Shown here piece after piece: positions 24,428 through 39,215 of a stretch of DNA of 64,000 nucleotides. The stretch is from the NCBI GenBank assembly GCA_037974665.1, contig CM075766.1, positions 49,787,569-49,851,568 on the forward strand, read 5' to 3'. The notes beneath the pieces were generated by a model that saw only the letters and a list, made by a program, of their open reading frames with translations, was not told where the DNA came from and searched no databases. A program made the position numbers and the translations under genes. Every line of letters begins with the position of its first letter. The stretch's first letter is position 1. The stretch is from Ehretia macrophylla. Lineage: Eukaryota > Streptophyta > Magnoliopsida > Boraginales > Ehretiaceae.

Positions 24428-27400
24428 TGAAAACCTTTCAAGAAGTTCAGATTTGTGAAGAAAAAAGCAAAACCTTCCTCTTCCCCTAAATGTTTTCTTT
24501 GTGGAAAGAAATGACATTTTGCAAAGGATTGTTACCTCAAGAAGTCCAAGAAGCTAGCAGCAAAACTTGTCCAGTTCATCTCAACTCAAAACTTTGATGA
24601 CTAGCTTTATACATGGACTTCCGAACCAGATCAAGCCGTCCTTAACCTTGATACAGCCTCATCCTCATATCTCACCTCAGAATCCGAATCCACTGATTCA
24701 GAGCCAAACCTCTCCATAGCAAAAATACACAAAACCACTGAACAACCAATCCTTACCACTTCCAAAGCTACTTTTACCCCAGGACAGATCTATAAGCCAT
24801 ACATAAAGCTTGTTGTAAATCCTCCAGGATATGTTCCTATTACCGTTACTGCACTTCTAAACGCAGTTTCATGTATTTCTTTCATGAAATCCAAGTGTCT
24901 TCATCCTGAATTTTGGATTTCCTCCAGAGCAACCTTTACCACTGCTTCTGGTAGTGGATTTGCAAGTGAAGCACATTCCATGACCATTCCCATACACTTA
25001 TCCCCAGATGTCTCAGTTCGACACAACTTTTACCAGTATGACCAATGCTGTGAAGACATTCTCTTAGGAATGGATTTCCTCACCTTACTTGCTCCATTCT
25101 CATTTCAGACAGATGGTTTCCAATTCTTGCATAATCAGTATACCCCTTGGGTATCCTTACAGAAATTGTCCTCACAAGTTTCAGCCATTAGTGATCTTCC
25201 AAACAAGTTTTTGGAAAGAGAGAAACACTTCGTCTCTCTACCTTATAGAGAAAATTGGCAGATGCCATATCAAACCGCCTTTCATCCAAGAATGCCAAAA
25301 GATGAAGATCTTTGTCAAGCTGAAATTTAGACACTACTTGAGCAAGGTCTCATTCGACCATCCAGATTTCCATGGGCAAGTCATACATTTTGTGTCAACA
25401 AAAGATCTGAACAAGTCTGAGGAAAGAAAAGATTGGTTATAGATTATCGCCAACTCAATGATCAATTGCAGGATATCGATACCCTCTTCCAAGAAAGGAA
25501 CAACTCCTTCAAAAGCTGTCCAAAGCCAAATTCTTTTTCAAATTTGATATGAAATCTGGATTTTGGAAGATTGGTATTACTGAAGCTGATAGATTTAAAA
25601 CTGCTTTTGTTGTTCCACAGGGTCATTATGAATGGAATGTCATGCCATTCGGTCTCAAGAATGCACCGTCCGAGTTCCAACACAGAATGGATGATGTGTA
25701 CCGACCCCTTGTGCAACACTGTATTGTCTACATTGATGATGTTTTGGTATTCAGTAATACAGCTGAAGAACACCACCAGCATGTCCGACAATTCCAGGAA
25801 CTAACCTACTAGCATGGATTAGTTCTAGCTGAATCCAAGATGAAAATTGGTCTAAATGCTATTGATTTTCTTGGTTTGCAGATAAGATAAGGACACATTC
25901 TCTTATAGGACCATATATCAAGTAAAGTCCTCGACTTTCCTGATGAACTCAGAACTGTTACACAGATCCAGCAGTTCCTTGGCCTCATCAATTATGCCTC
26001 ATCACATGTCCCATCATTGGCCAACTACACCAGCCAGATTTCCAAGTACCTCCGAAAATCCAACATTAGAAATTGTTCTCCAGAAGCCACAGTTGCAGTT
26101 TAGAAGCTAAAAGAGTTATGTAAGGCACTTCCTCCTCTCAAGATCCTAGGTCCAGGACAACTCATTTTGCAGACTGATGTTGCCCTTGATTTTTGGGCAG
26201 CAGTTCTCATTGAAGAAGACAATGGACACAGACAAATCAGTGGTTACAAATCAGGATCTTTCATGCTAACACCGCGCAATTATCCCTCTTTTAAAAGAAA
26301 AGTTCTTGCAGTTATTTAGGGAATGAAAAAATTCAAGTTTTATCTTGCTCAGAATCTTTTTATTATTGAAACAGATTTTAAAGGATTTCAGGGAGTTCTC
26401 AAAAGAAAGCATAATGATATTTCGGATCCACAACTCATCAGATGGACATAATGGATTTTCCAGTTCAATTAGACAATGCGACACATCCTAGGCAAAGAGA
26501 ATATCCTTGCTGATTTTTTCTCTCGCACAACACCATCCGAGAAAGCTGTATGCATGGTAAATCCAGATGGTCGCACACTCCCATCTTCCCTTGTTCCAGG
26601 TTTTATTCTAGGTAGTTCCATCTCAAATCCAGATCCCATTGATGGCCAGTCTCAGACATTTTGTGATTTGAGTCTATATCAACAGGCACAATTTCTCACA
26701 GCCCTTCCTGAGGAGCTTCAACTCAAAATCCTACGAGCGTTCGCACGTAGTCAGATCATTGATTTGTTTGAGGAATTCGTTGAGATCAAGCTCAGACGAA
26801 TTATTGATCTATTATCCTCTGTCTATTATGTTCGCAACGTTGTTCGTCATAATCCTCAGCATGAAGAACCATGGGATACGGTTCTTGATTTCAATAATTA
26901 TGACTTTTCAAAGATGCAATTCTTGTATCTTTGGTATTAGCTTAATTATTATTCTATGGCAGTTCTTTTTGATCCAGAACTCATTCAGACACATGTTCGT
27001 GTATTCCTGTAGTCCTGCTTTATCAAGCTATTCTCACCGGTGTTCCAGTTATTTGATCCTCCAACACTCAACACCGGTCAAATTATTCAGCACCAGCAGG
27101 TTTTCATCATTCGCCTCACTGATGTTTGGAATTGTGCCATTCCGCCAACCATCATTCCAATCAACCATTTCCACCTCCGACAAGAGCCTTGGGAATATTT
27201 TATTTCTTAGGAACAATGTCTTACTGTCAAGAGAGCCACTGCTAGAGCTCATGGTCTAGATGTTTCTGATCCCCAAGAATTTTGGCACGTCCGCTTTCCT
27301 GATAGCCCCAATTTTCATGAGCATCTTCTCGCCTTCCAGAATTTTTCTCAAGAAGATGGCTATTCCACTGTAGACCTTGGGTCTGACTACGACCCGTGGG

Positions 27401-28004
27401 GATGAGATCTTAGCCAAAAGAGTCAGGAGTGGGATTATATCAATCTCAATAATGACAGATGGTGACTCATTGCAGACAGGATTCCCGAAATTCCTCGTGG
27501 ACCCCATGATGAAGCTTCATGTTTTGTAAATAAGTTTGTCATATTGTAATAATAGGATATGATAGGAATCTTTTGTCACTTCAGATTCCCTTTTAGTCAT
27601 GTCTCGTTTGTCTGTTTGTAATAAGTGAGATTTCCTTTATTAAAGGAAACCACTTTTGTCGCGTTAGATTTGTCTTATTGTGAATTATTAGAAATCTTTT
27701 TATGTCATGTCAGCTTTTCCTTTATTAAAGGAAGCTACTTTAGTCCTTGTCAGGAATAGTGAAGATTTCGCTTTGTATTATTAGGCTTTGTAATGGTTTG
27801 CCTATAAATAATGAAGAACCCATGACTAAAGGGGCAGAGTCAGATAGAGTCAGATTTGGATTGCAATACATATTTCTTTCTGGCAAATCTTATCAGAATT
27901 AGCGTTAGAGTTAGATTTAGATTGAAACACATCTTCTAATTATTTCTCTCAAACGTCCCCTTTAACCATGTCTTCTGCCTCCTTCTCCTCACCTTCCCCT
28001 TAGT
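24428..28004 (+). mobile_element. Endogenous pararetrovirus copy 3 (forward, 5'-less, broken) with downstream leader
   Basis: Forward order: zinc-knuckle segment (about 24428-24560), protease (about 24780-25150), reverse transcriptase (about 25230-25870, with YIDDVLVF), RNase H (about 26150-26560), C-terminal region (about 26560-27470), then a leader (about 27480-28004) with TATA sequence near 27805. The movement-protein part is absent. It joins fragment 3 tail-to-tail at about 24427. Broken in many places. Confidence 0.82.
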
Positions 28005-31000
28005 CAGAGACATGTTCGTGTGTTCCCGCAGTCCCGCTTTATCAAGCTATTCTCATAGGTGTTCCAGTTATTTGATCTTTCAACACTCATCACCAGTCAA
28101 ATTATTCAGCACCAGCAGGTTTTCGTCATTCGCCTCACAGATGTTTACCAAAAAAGTCAAGAGTGGGATGATATCGATCTCAATAATGACAGATGGTGAC
28201 TCATTCCAGACAGGATTCCAAGAATTTCGGGTGGACCCCATGATGAAGCTTCGTGTTTTGTAAATAGGTTTGTCATGTTGTAATAATAAGATATAACAGG
28301 AATCTTTTGACACTTTAGATTCTCTTTTAGTCATGTCTCGTTTGTCTGTTTATAATAAGTGAGATTTCCTTTATTAAAGGAAACCGCTTTTGTCGCGTCA
28401 GGTTTGTCTTATTGTGAATTATTAGGAATCTATTTATGTCATGTCAGCTTTTCCTTTATTAAAAGAAGCTGCTTTAGTCCTTGTTAGGATTAGTGAAGAT
28501 TCCGCTTAGCATTATTAGGCTTTGTAAAAGTTTGCCTATAAATAATGAAGAACCCCTGACTAAAGAGGCAGAGTCAGATAGAGTCAGATTTGGATTGCAA
28601 TACATCTTTCTTTCTCTCAAATCTTATCAGAATTAGCGTAAGAGTTAGATTTAGATTGAAACACATCTTCTAATTCTTTTTCAAACGTCCATTTTAACCA
28701 TGTCTTCTGCCTCCTTCTCTCACATTCCCCTTAGTGGTCTCAGAGCCTAGTTAACTGTAGCACTTCCCTATTCTGGTATTGAAGGTCTTAAACTATTCTT
28801 GTGTGTTAAACACTAGAGTCTTTGGCAATAGGGCAATAGCCGTTAAAGAGTGAATGAAAGGCGCAGTAAGTCCCGTAGTAAGTCCAGTTGTGACTAGTGT
28901 ATCCACCATGGCTGATTTCCCCTGCCAGAACAAGAAGTTGTTACTAACAACTCTGAAGTCATTTCCTTTGATCCTTCCGCATCTCATTATGAGGTAGACA
29001 TAACCCAAACACCTCCATCGACCAAACTAGGAGAACTCTTCAAACTCTCTCCGTTAAACCCATACTCATATTTCCAAACTTCCCAACTTACACAAAAGTT
29101 CAAATCTCTATTACCTACCAAGCCAGCAGCCCTTAGAGCCGTGTACAAATCCTCTACAGTATATGTACAATCCGTATCCCCTTTCGGACAAGTTCGTTCT
29201 TGGAACAGTGTCAACATGATCAACTTGCAGAAATCTTCTTCAGAGAAGCATGATCTTGATTCAGACGAGTTCAAAAGAAAACGAGAACAACTCGCTGAAA
29301 AGCTCAAACAGGCAGCTAATCCGAAGAAGCAGTCCTCTCATCCTTGGAAGCATAACCCAAAGCCAGATCATGCAGTCTGGATACCAAGTGGAAATTGTGA
29401 AAAAGCTTATTGGGTTGATCTCACACCACCTCCTCATTATCCCTCCAAAGAGAAAATTATCCCAACTGGGTGGGGTGATGAAGACGAGAAAAAAGGTCCT
29501 AGTGAAGTTTCCTCAGTCATTTCGTCCTTTGATCAGTTTCAAAAGGATTCATCCTCTCAAACGATTCCACCATACAAAGAGTCAGTTCTTATGCAAACCC
29601 CTGTGACTCCGTTCTACACGGACACCACAAGAACACGTACACACAACCCTGTATAAACTAATCATGATGATTCAGAAGCAACCAGTGACCAAGGAGAAAC
29701 TTCCCAAGCAGGAGAACACCGGAACCAAACATAAGCACAAGTCCCATAAGTTTCACAACAGCAACCTCAGAGACAACAAAACATTAAAAGAAAAGTTTTC
29801 AACCCATATGCTCCAGATCACAAGCAACTCTGGAACATTGATGCAATTCCTCCTGATGACAGACTCAAATATCTTGAGAAAATGGATGCATGGATAAATG
29901 GAGAATCTCTCCGAAATCCTACTCTTGAGATAAGAGATATTATTGACCGTCTTGTTGCTGCTTTTACAGGATCACTTCGTAGTTGGTGGACAAGGACGCT
30001 GACAGAAGAAGAAAGACAGATCATCCTCACAGATACAGATCCTATCCAGATGTTTCTAAGATGTCTACGAACCATTTTCGAAGGACAAACAGCCCAGGAG
30101 ATTGAGAAAGCAGAAAAGGAGTTCTTACTCAACAAATGCTGTGATGTTGCAAAACTTGGAGATTATTATCTCAGACAGGAAGCTCTGTATTTTAACTTTG
30201 GAAAAAATACAGAAACCATCAAGAAGGCGTTCGTCTTTAACATGCCACAACCACTTCCTGAATTTCTCGAAACAGAGTTCAAACGAGCCAATATTGCAGA
30301 TCTAAGACATGTGAGTCTTGCTCACTTGTACCAGATGGCCAGAAAGCTCATTCAAGTTCAGTACGAGTCTAAACGACTTGGCAAACTTCTCAAAAGCAAC
30401 GAGCAGAAAACAATGGATACCTTTTGCAGAAAAGATTTCCAAAAGTTTGGTTGTCACACTCACAGCTACTCTCTATGTTCGTGTCACAAATATAAGAGGC
30501 ACAAATATCAGAAAAGGTTTCACAAGTCCAGAAAACCTTTCAAGAAGTTCAGAATTATGAAGAAAAGAGCAAAACCTTCCTCTTCCACTAAATGTTTTCT
30601 TTGTGGAAAGAAATGACATTTTGCAAAAGATTGTTACCTCAAGAAGTCCAAGAAGCTACCAGCAAAACTTGTCCAGTTCATCTCAACTCAGAACTTTGAT
30701 GACCAGCTATACACATGGACTTCCGAACCAGATCAAACCGTCTTTAACCTTGATACAGCCTCATCCTCAAATTTTACATCAGAATCCGAATCCTCTGATT
30801 CAGAACGAAACCTTTCCATAACCAAAATACACAAAACCACTAAACAACCAATCCTTACCACTTCCAAAGCTACCTTTACCCCAGGACAGATCTATAAGCC
30901 ATACATAAAGCTTGTTGTAAATCCTTCAGGATATGTTCTTATTACCGTTACTGCACTTCTAGACACAGGTTCATGTATTTTTTTCATGAAATCCAAGTGT

Positions 31001-33440
31001 CTTCTTCCTGAATTTTGAATTTCCTCCAGAGCAACCTTTACCACTGCTTCTGGTAGTAGATTTGCAAGTGAAGCACATTCCATGACCATTCCCATACACT
31101 TATCCCCAGATGTCTCAGTTCGACACAGCTTTTACCAGTATGATCAATGCTGTGAAGACATTCTCTTAGGAATGGATTTCCTCACCTTATTTGTTCCATT
31201 CTCATTTCAGATAGATGGTTTCCAATTCCTGCATAATTAGTATACCCCTTGGGTATCCTAATAGAAATTGCCCTCACAAGTTTCAGCCATTCAAGATGAT
31301 GAATTTGCTGAAGAAAGAAGCCTCCTCCTTTCCTATTGCGGTGATCTTCCAAACAAGTTTTGGGAAAGAAATAAACACTTCGTCTCTCTACCATACAGAG
31401 AAAATTGGTGATAGATTATTGTCAACTCAATGATCAATTGCAGGATATAAGATACCCTCTTCCAAGAAAGGAACAACTCCTTCAGAAGCTGTCAAAAGCC
31501 AAATTCTTTTCCAAATTTGATATGAAATATGGATTTTGGCAGATTGGTATTACTGAAGCTGATAGATTCAAAACTGCTTTTGTTGTTCCACAGGGTCATT
31601 ATGAATGGAATGTCATGCCATTCGGTCTCAAAAATGCACCGTCCGAGTTCCAACACAGAATGGATGATGTGTACCGACCCCTTGCGCAACACTGTATTGT
31701 CTACATTGATGATGGTTTGGTATTCAGTAACACAGCTGAAGAACACCACCAGCATCTCCAACAATTTCAGGAACTAACCTCCCAACATGGATTAGTTCTA
31801 GCTGAATCCAAGATAAAAATTAGTCTAAATCCTATTGATTTTCTTGGTTTGCAGATAAGAGAATGACACATTCTTTTACAGGACCACATATCAAGTAAAG
31901 TCCTCGACTTTCCTGATGAACTCAGAACTATTACACAGATCCAGCAGTTCCTTGGCATCATCAATTATGCCTTATCGCATGTCCCATCATTGGCCAACTG
32001 CACCAGCCAGATTTCCAAATACCACCGAAAGTCCAACATTGGAAATTGGTCTCCAGAAGCCACAGTTATTGTTCAGAAGCTAAAAGAGTTATGCAAGGCC
32101 CTTCCTCCTCTCAAGATTCCAGGTCCATGACAACTCATTTTGCATACTAATGCTTCCCTTGATTTTTGGGCAGCAGTTCTCATTGAAGCAGACAATGGAC
32201 ACAGACAAATCTGTGGTTACAAATCAGGATCTTTCACGCCAGCACAGCGCAATTATCCCTATTTCAAAAGAGAAGTTCTTGTAGTTATTCAGGGAATCAA
32301 AAAATTCAAGTTTTATCTTTCTCATAATCCTTTTTTTATTGAAACAGATTTTAAAGGATTTCAGGGAATTCTCAAAAGAAAGTATAATGGTATTCCGGAT
32401 CCATAACTCATCCGATGGACATAATGGATTTCCCAGTTCAATTGGACAATGCGACACATCCCAGGCAAAGAGAACATCCTTGCTGATTTTCTCTCTCGCA
32501 CAACACCATCTGAGAAAACTGTATGCATGGTAAATCCAGATGGTCGCACACTCCCATCTTCCCTTGTTCCAGGTCTTATTCTAGGCAGTTCCAGCTCAAA
32601 TTCAGATCCCACTGATGGCCAGTCTCAGACATTTTATGATTTGAGTCTAGATCAACATGCACAATTTCTCGCAGCCTTTCCTAAGGAGCTTCAACTCAAA
32701 ATCCTATGAGCGTTCGCACATAGTCAAATCACTGATTTCTTTAAAGAATTCGTTGAGATCAAGCTCAGAAAAATTATTGATCTATTATCCTCTGTCTATT
32801 ATGTTCACAACGTTGTTCGTCACAATCCCCAGCATGAAGAACCATGGGATACAGTTCTTGATTTCAATAATTATGACTTTTAAAAGATGCAATTCTTGTA
32901 TCTTTGGTATTGGCTTAATTATTATCCTATGGCAGTTCTTTTTGATCCATAACTCATTCAAAGACATGTTCGTGTGTTCCCGCAGTCCCGCTTTATCAAG
33001 CTATTCTCACAGGTGTTCCAGTTATTTGATCCTCCAACACTCATCACCGGTCAAATTATTCAGCACCAGCAGGTTTTCATCATTCGCCTCACAGATGTTT
33101 GGAATCGTGTCATTCCGCCAACCATCATTCCAATCAACCATTTCCACCTCCGACAAGAGCCTTGGGAATATTTTATTTCTTGGGAACAATGTCTTACTGT
33201 CAAGAGAGCCACCGCTAGAGCTCATGGTCTAGATGTTTCTGATCCCCGAGAATTTTGGCACGTCCGCTTTCCCGATAGCTCCACTTTTCATGAGCATTTT
33301 CTCGCTTTCCAGAATTTTTCTCAAGAAGATGGCTATTCCACTGCAGACCTTAGGGTCTGACTACGACCCGTGCGGGGGAGATCTTAGCCAAAAGAGTCAG
33401 GAGTGGGATTATATCAATCTCAATAATGACAGATGGTGAC
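28005..33440 (+). mobile_element. Endogenous pararetrovirus copy 4 (forward, broken)
   Basis: Begins with a short C-terminal-region fragment (about 28005-28140) fused to a leader (about 28150-28734), then a primer-binding site (28735-28747) and the polyprotein region: movement protein (from about 28850), virion/nucleic-acid-binding region (about 29141-30616, including a 244-residue open stretch at 29882-30616 ending at the zinc knuckle), protease (about 30890-31250), reverse transcriptase (about 31380-31860), RNase H (about 32140-32530) and C-terminal region (to about 33440). Its layout repeats in copy 5 about 5.98 kb to the right. Broken in many places. Confidence 0.85.
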
Positions 33441-36400
33441 TCATTGCAGACACGATTCCAGGAATTTCAGGTGGACCCCATGATGAAGCTTCGTGTTTTG
33501 TAAATAGGTTTGTCATGTTGTCATAATAGGATATGACAAGAATCTTTTGTCACTTCAGATTCCCTTTTAGTCATGTCTCGTTTGTCTGTTTGTAATAAGT
33601 GAAACTTCCTTTATTAAAGGAAACCGCTTTTGTCGCGTCAAGTTTGTCTTATTGTGAATTATTATGAATCTCTTTATGTCATGTCAACTTTTTTTTTATT
33701 AAAGGAAGCTGCTTTAGTCCTTGTCAGTAATAGTGAAGATTCCGCTTTGTATTATTAGGCTTTGTAATGGTTTGCCTATAAATAACGAAGAACACCTGAC
33801 TAAAGGGGCCGAGTCAGATAGAGTTAGATTTGGATTGTAATACAACTTTCTTTCTCTCACATTTTATCTGAATTAGCGTTAGAGTCAGATTTAGATTGAA
33901 ACACATCTTCTAATTCTTTCTCTCCAACGTCCCCTTTAATTATGTCTTCTGCCTCCTTCTCCTCACCTTCCCTTTAGTCAGAAACATGTTCGTGTGTTCC
34001 TGCAGTCCCGCTTTATCAAGCTATTCTCATAGGTGTTCCAGTTATTTGATTCTTCAACACTCATCACCGGTCAAAATATTCAGCACCAGCAGGTTTTCAT
34101 CATTCGCCTTGCAGATGTTTGCCAAAACAGTCAGGAGTGGGATGATATCGATCTCAATAATGACAGATTGTGACTCATTCCAGACAGGATTCCAGAAATT
34201 CCGAGTGGACCCCATGATGAAGCTTCGTGTTTTGTAAATAGGTTTGTCATGTTATAATAATAGGATATAACATGAATCTTTTGACACTTCAGATTCCCTT
34301 TTAGTCATGTCTCGTTTGTCTGTTTATAATAAGTGAGATTTCCTTTATTAAAAGAAACCGCTTTTGTCGCGTCAGGTTTGTCTTATTGTGAATTATTAGG
34401 AATCTCTTTATGTCAAGTCAGCTTTTCCTTTATTAAAGAAAGCTGCTTTAGTCCTTGTCAGGAATAGTGAAGATTCCACTATGTATTATTAGGATTTGTA
34501 ATGGTTTGCCTATAAATAATGAAGAACCCCTGACTAAAGGGGCAGAGTCAGATAGAGGCAGACAGAGTTAGATAGAGTCAGATTTGGATTGCAATATATC
34601 TTTCTTTCTCTCAAATCTTATCAGAATTAGCGTTAGAGTCAGATTTAGATTGAAACATATCTTCTAATTCTCTCTCTCAAACCTCCCCTTTAACCATGTC
34701 TTCTGCCTCCTTCTCCTCACCTTCCCTTTAATGGTCTCAGAGCCTAGTTAACTGTAGCACTTCCCTATTCTGGTATTGAAGGTCTTAAACTATACTTGTG
34801 TGTTGAACACTAGAGTCTTTGGCAATAGGGCAATAGCCATTAAAGAGTGAATGAAATGTGCAGTAAGTCCCGTAGTAAGTCCAGTTGTGACTAGTGTATC
34901 CACCATGGCTGATCTTCCCCTGCCAGAACCAGAAGTTGTTGCTAACAACTCTAAAGTCACTTCCTTTGATCCTTCCGCATCTCATTATGAGGTAGACATA
35001 ACCCAAACACCTCCATCTACCAAACCAGGAGAACTCTTCAAACTCTCTTCGTTAAACCCATACTCATATTACCAAACTTTCCAACTTACACAAAAGTTCA
35101 AATCTCTATTAGCTACCAAGCCAGCAGCTCTTACGGCAGTGTACAAATCATCTACAGTATCTGTACAATCCGTATCCCCTTCCGGACAAGTTCGTTCTTG
35201 GAACAGTGTCAACATGATCAACATGCAGAAATATTCTTCAGAGAAGCATTATCTTGATTCAGACGAGTTCAAAAGAAAACGAGAACAACTCGCTGAAAAG
35301 CTCAAATAGGCAGCTAAGCCGAAAAAGCAGTCCTCTCATCCTTGGAAGCATAACCCAAAGCCAGATCATGCAGTCTAGATACCAAGTGGAAATTGCGAAA
35401 AAAGCTTATTGGATTAATCTCACACCACCTCCTCATTATCTTTCTAAAGAGAAAATTATCCCAACTGGTGGGGTAATGAAGACGAGAAAAAAGGTCCTAG
35501 TGAAATTTCCTCAGTCATTTCGTCATTTGATTCCTTTGATCCGTTTGAAAAGAATTCATCATCTCAAACGATTCCACCATACAAAGGGTCAGTTCTTATG
35601 CAGACCCCTGTAACTCCGTTCTACAAGGACACCACAAGAACACATACACACAACCCTGTACAAACTAATCCTGCTGATTCAGAAGCAACTAGTGACCAAG
35701 GAGAAACTTTCCAAGCAGGAGAACACTGGAACCAAACACAAGCACAAGTCCCACAGGTTCCACAACAGCAACCTCAGAGACAACAAAACATTAAAGGAAA
35801 AGTTTCCATCCCATATGCTCCAAATCACAAGCAATTCTGAAACATTGATGCAATTCCTCCTGATGACAGACTCAAATATCTTGAGAAAATGGATGCATGG
35901 ATAAATGGAGAATCTCTCCGAAATCCTACTCTTGAGATAAGAGATATCATTGACCGTCTTGTTGCTGCTTTTACAAGATCACTTCGTAGTTGGTGGACAA
36001 AGATGCTGACAGAAGAAGAAAGATAGATCATCCTCAGAGATACAGATCCTATTCAGATGTTTCTAAGATGTCTACGAACCATTTTCGTAGGACAAACAGC
36101 CCAGGAGATTGAGAAAGCAGAAAATGAGTTCTTACTCAACAAATGCTGTGATATTGCAAAACTTGGAGATTACTATCTCAGACAGGAAGCTCTATATTTT
36201 ATCTTTGGAAAAATACAGAAACCATCAAGGAGGCGTTCATCTTTAACATGCCACAACCACTTCCTGAATTGCTCGAAACAGATTTCAAACGAGCCAATAT
36301 TGCAGATCTAAGACATGTGAGTCTTGCTCACTTGTACCAGATGGCCAGAAAGCTCATTCAAGATCAGTGCGAGTCCAAATGACTTGTCAAACTTCTCAAA

Positions 36401-39215
36401 AGCAACGAGCAGAAAACAATGGATACCTTTTGCAGAAAAGATTTTTAAAAGTTTGGTTGTTACACTCACAGCTACTCTCCATGTTCGTGTCACAAATATA
36501 AGAGGCACAAATATCAGAAAAGGTTTCACAAGTCCAGAAAACCTTTCAAGAAGTTCAGATTTGTGAAGAAAATAGCAAAACCTTCCTCTTCCACTAAATG
36601 TTTTCTTTGTGGAAAGAAATGACATTTTGCAAAGGATTGTTACCTCAAGAAGTCCAAGAAGTTACCCGTAAAACTTGTCCAATTCATCTCAACTCAAAAC
36701 TTTGATGACCAGCTATACACATGGACTTCCGAACGAGATCAAGCCGTCCTTAACCTTGATACAGCTTCATCCTCAGATCTTACCTCAGAATCCGAATCCT
36801 ATGATTCAGAACCAAACCTCTGCATAGCCAAAATACACAAAACCACTGAACAACCAATCCTTACCACTTTCAAAGCTACCTTTACCCCAGGACAGATCTA
36901 TAAGCCATACATAAAGCTTGTTGTAAATCTTCCAGGATATGTTCCTATTACCATTACTGCACTTCTAGACACAGGTTCATGTATTTATTTCATGAAATCC
37001 AATTGTCTTCCTCCTGAATTTTGAATTTCCTCCAGAGCAACCTTTACCACTGCTTCTGGTAGTGGATTTGCAAGTGAAACACATTCCATGACCATTCCCA
37101 TACACTTATCCCCAGATGTCTCAGTTCGACACAGCTTTTACCAGTATGATCAATGTTGTGAAGACATTTTCTTAGGAATGGATTTCCTCACCTTACTTGC
37201 TCCATTCTCATTTCAGACAGATGGTTTCCAATTCTTGCATAATCAGTATACCCCTTGGGTATTCTTACAGAAATTGCTCTCACAAGTTTCAGCCATTCAA
37301 GATGATGAATTTGCTGAAGAAAGAAGCCTTCTCCTTTCCTGTTGCGGTGATCTTCCAAACAAGTTTTGGGAAAGAGAGAAACACTTCGTCTCTCTACCTT
37401 ACAGAGAAAATTGGCAGATGCCACACCAAACCACTCTCATCCAGGAATGCCAAAAGATGAAGATCTTTGTCAAGCTGAAATTCAGACACTACTTGAGCAA
37501 GGCCTCATCCGACCATCCAGTTCTCTATGGGCAAGTCATGCATTTTATGTCAACAAAAGATCTGAACAAGTCCGAGGAAAGAAAAGATTGGTGATAGATT
37601 ATTGCCAACTCAATGATCAATTGTAAGATATCAGATACCCTCTTCCAAGAAATGAACAACTCCTTCAGAAGCTGTCCAAAGCCAAAAAAATTTCCAAATT
37701 TGATATGAAATCTGGATTTTGGCAGATTGGTATTACTGAAACTCATAGATTCAAAACTGCTTTTGTTGTTCCACAGGGTCATTATGAATGGAATGTCATG
37801 CCATTCGGTCTCAAGAATGCACCGTCCGAGTTCCAACACAGAATGGATGATGTGTACCGACCCCTTGCGCAACACTGTATTGTCTACATTGATGATGTTT
37901 TGGTATTCAGTAACACAGCTGAAGAACACCGCCAGCATCTCCGACAATTCCAGGAACTAACCTACAAGCATGGATTAGTTCTTGCTGAATCCAAGATGAA
38001 AATTGGTCTAAATGCTATTGATTTTCTTGGTTTGCAGATAAGAGAATGACACATTCTTTTACAGGACCACATATCAAGTAAAGTCCTCAACTTTCCTAAT
38101 GAACTCAGAACTGTTACACAGATCCAGCAATTCCTTGGTCTCATCAATTATGCCTCATCGCATGTCCCATCATTGGCCAACTACATCAGCCAGATTTCCA
38201 AGTATCTCCGAAAATCTAACATTGGAAATTGGTCTCCAAAAGCTACAGTTGCAGTTCAGAAGCCAAAAGAGTTATGCAAGGCACTTCCTCCTCTCAAGAT
38301 CCCAAGTCCAGGACAACTCATTTTGCAGACTGATGCTTCCCTTGATTTTTGGGCAGCAGTTCTCATTGAAGAAGATAATGGACACAGACAAATCTGTGGT
38401 TACAAATCAGGATCTTTCACGCCAGCACAACGCAATTATCCATCTTTCAAAAGAGAAGTTCTTGCAGTTATTCAGGGAATCAAAAAATTCAAGTTTTATC
38501 TTGCTCAGAATCCTTTTATTATTGAAACAGATTTTAGAGGATTTTAGGGAGTTCTCAAAAGAAAGCAGAATGATATTCTGGATCCACAACTCATCCGATG
38601 GACAGAATGGATTTCTCAGTTCAATTGGACAATGCGACACATCCCAGGCAAAGAGAATATCCTTGCTGATTTTCTCTCTCACACAACACCATCCGAGAAA
38701 GCTGTATGCATGGTAAATCCAGATGGTCGCACACTCCCATCTTCCCTTGTTCCAGGTCTTATTCTAGGCAGTTCCAGCTCAAATCCAAATCCCACTGATG
38801 GCCAGAATTTTTCTCAAGAAGATGGTTATTCCACTGCAGACCTTTGGTCTGACTACGACCCGTAGGGGGAGATCTTAGCCAAAACAGTCAGGAGTGGAAT
38901 GATATCAATCTCAATAATGACAGATGGTGACTCATTGCAGACAGGATTCCAGGAATTCCGGATATACCCCATCATGGAGCTTCGTGTTTTGTAAATAGGT
39001 TTGTCATGTTGTAATAATAGGATATGACATGAATTTTTTATCACTTCAGATTCCCTTTTAGTCATGTCTCGTTTGTCTGTTTGTAATAAGTGAGATTTTC
39101 TTTTTTAAAGGAAACCGCTTTTGTCGTGTCAGATTTGTCTTATTGTGAATTATTAGGAATCTCTTTATGTCATATCAGCTTTTCCTTTATTAAAGGAAGC
39201 TGCTTTAGTCCTTGT
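33441..39215 (+). mobile_element. Endogenous pararetrovirus copy 5 (forward, broken)
   Basis: Repeats the architecture of the preceding unit: leader (about 33441-33975), short C-terminal-region fragment (about 33976-34130), second leader (about 34140-34731), primer-binding site (34732-34744), movement protein (from about 34851), virion region (about 35160-36625), protease (about 36880-37250), reverse transcriptase (about 37370-38050), RNase H (about 38330-38690), a shortened C-terminal region (to about 38890) and a partial leader (to about 39215). The fused fragment-leader joint is shared with copy 4, so the two units are duplicates of one rearranged parent. Broken in many places. Confidence 0.85.
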
